Of a DNA stretch of 5,311 nt, positions 4,543 through 5,311 are shown piece by piece. The notes under the pieces were generated by a model that saw only the letters and a program-made list of their open reading frames with translations, was not told where the DNA came from and made no database searches. How positions within the stretch are numbered: position 1 is the first letter of the stretch; the number at the start of each line of letters is the position of its first letter. The translations under genes were made by a program, and so were the position numbers. The stretch lies in NCBI GenBank assembly GCA_030039815.1, contig JASHUW010000252.1:1-5311 (forward strand), written 5' to 3'. Source of the DNA: Alphaproteobacteria bacterium (lineage in GTDB: Bacteria > Pseudomonadota > Alphaproteobacteria > ATCC43930 > CGMCC-115725).

Positions 4543-5311
4543 CGGGGAGACGCGGCCGGGCGGGCGCGACCCGCCGCGGCTTTTTCACCCGTGTCGCGGG
4601 GCTCGCCGCGGCCGGCGCCGCGCTGACGGCGGAGGGCGCCGCACCCGCGCTCGCCAAAACCGACCCGGCCGCGCCGGCGCCAGAAGCGCAGGCCGAGCCG
4701 TTCTGGGGCCGGAACCAGGGCGGCATCCTCACCCCGTCGCAGGCCCACACTTATTTCGCCGCGCTCGATCTGACGACCGAGAAGCGCGACGACGTCGTTG
4801 CCGTGCTCAAGGCCTGGACCAATGCGGCCGCGCGGCTCGCCCGCGGCCAGCCGATCGAAGCCTTCACCCGCACCGAACTCGCCTACAATTACGACACGTC
4901 CAGCACCACAGTGACGACCACCAGCAGCGAGCCGACCCCGACCACGGTAGCGCTCTCCGACAGCGGCGAGGCCGAGGGCCTCTCGCCGGCGCGGCTGACC
5001 CTCACCTTCGGCTTCGGCGCCGGCCTCTTCGAGAAGGATGGCAAGGACCGCTACGGCCTCGCGAAGCAACGCCCGGAAGCGCTGATCGACCTGCCGCATT
5101 TCGCCGGCGACGAGCTGGTGGCGCAGCAGACCGGCGGCGACCTTTCGATCCAGGCTTGCGCTGACGACCCGCAAGTGGCGTTTCACGCGGTGCGACAGCT
5201 CGCACGGCTCGCCGACGACGTCGCGCAGGTACGCTGGGCGCAGACCGGCTTTCTGCCGAATTTCAAGACCGACCAGACGCCGCGCAACCTGATGGGCTTC
5301 AAGGACGGCAC
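4539..5311 (+). CDS. efeB: Tat-exported Dyp-type haem peroxidase EfeB (deferrochelatase), 3' end cut by window edge
   Basis: Periplasmic haem peroxidase of the EfeUOB iron system; in E. coli, EfeB takes part in ferrous iron uptake and has been reported to release iron from haem. 257 complete codons are visible. A twin-arginine signal carries TRRGFF at 11-16, followed by an Ala-rich core (19-31) and cleavage near ALA at 37-39. The Dyp fold begins at FWGRNQGGILTPSQAHTYFA (55-74), as in E. coli EfeB (FYGEHQAGILTP). LTLTFGFGAGLF is at 153-164, DLPHFAGDEL at 184-193, GGDLSIQACADD at 199-210 and RWAQTGFLPN at 232-241. NLMGFKDGT at 250-258 holds the Dyp GxxDG motif with catalytic Asp256. The proximal haem histidine lies beyond the edge. 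A Ser/Thr-rich insertion (about 119-136) separates the first strand pair. ATG 4539 overlaps the upstream stop as ATGA. Folded, haem-loaded export by Tat is expected from family knowledge. Confidence 0.93.
   Translation, partial: MTGRRGRAGATRRGFFTRVAGLAAAGAALTAEGAAPALAKTDPAAPAPEAQAEPFWGRNQGGILTPSQAHTYFAALDLTTEKRDDVVAVLKAWTNAAARLARGQPIEAFTRTELAYNYDTSSTTVTTTSSEPTPTTVALSDSGEAEGLSPARLTLTFGFGAGLFEKDGKDRYGLAKQRPEALIDLPHFAGDELVAQQTGGDLSIQACADDPQVAFHAVRQLARLADDVAQVRWAQTGFLPNFKTDQTPRNLMGFKDG

Noticed and set aside
4497..5186. Minus-strand open frame of 229 codons
   Set aside because: It is antisense to efeB, whose Tat signal and Dyp motifs are unmistakable; the antisense product is Arg/Ala/Gly-rich with no domain.

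Overview
The window looks like chromosome of a GC-rich alphaproteobacterium. The basis is high GC third positions in every gene, an RsuA/RluB-type pseudouridine synthase divergent from tadA, and TadA and Dyp-peroxidase sequences of proteobacterial type. This lineage call is inference from gene content, not a computed placement. No mobile element, CRISPR array, tRNA or rRNA was seen. No gene-free stretch exceeds about 130 bases.

Left part (1-1209): two housekeeping RNA-modification genes face away from each other across only 36 bases. On the minus strand is a 23S/16S rRNA pseudouridine synthase of the RluB/RsuA family, cut by the left edge. On the plus strand is tadA, the tRNA adenosine deaminase that makes the wobble inosine. 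A hairpin followed by T residues lies just after tadA.

Right part (1210-5311): four plus-strand genes all encode exported proteins. They are a small stand-alone cupredoxin-like protein (FtrB / EfeO N-domain type), an OprB-family outer-membrane porin, a secreted NHL/YncE-like beta-propeller of unknown function, and a Tat-exported Dyp-type peroxidase recognisable as EfeB, cut by the right edge just after the GFKDG active-site motif. The propeller stop and the efeB start overlap as ATGA, so those two are translationally coupled. Each of the three intergenic gaps (1210-1286, 1632-1761, 3280-3387) contains a Fur-box-like sequence placed over or inside a plausible sigma-70 promoter. This suggests iron repression at several points of one locus.

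Working model (inference): this is an iron-acquisition locus related to EfeUOB/FtrABCD. The cupredoxin handles metal in the periplasm, EfeB acts as haem peroxidase/deferrochelatase, the porin provides outer-membrane entry, and the propeller is an unassigned periplasmic partner. Neither the permease (EfeU/Ftr1) nor the M75 domain of EfeO is in the window. If the model holds, they should lie beyond the right edge. The least described parts are the porin and propeller inserted between the cupredoxin and efeB, and the repeated Fur-like operators.
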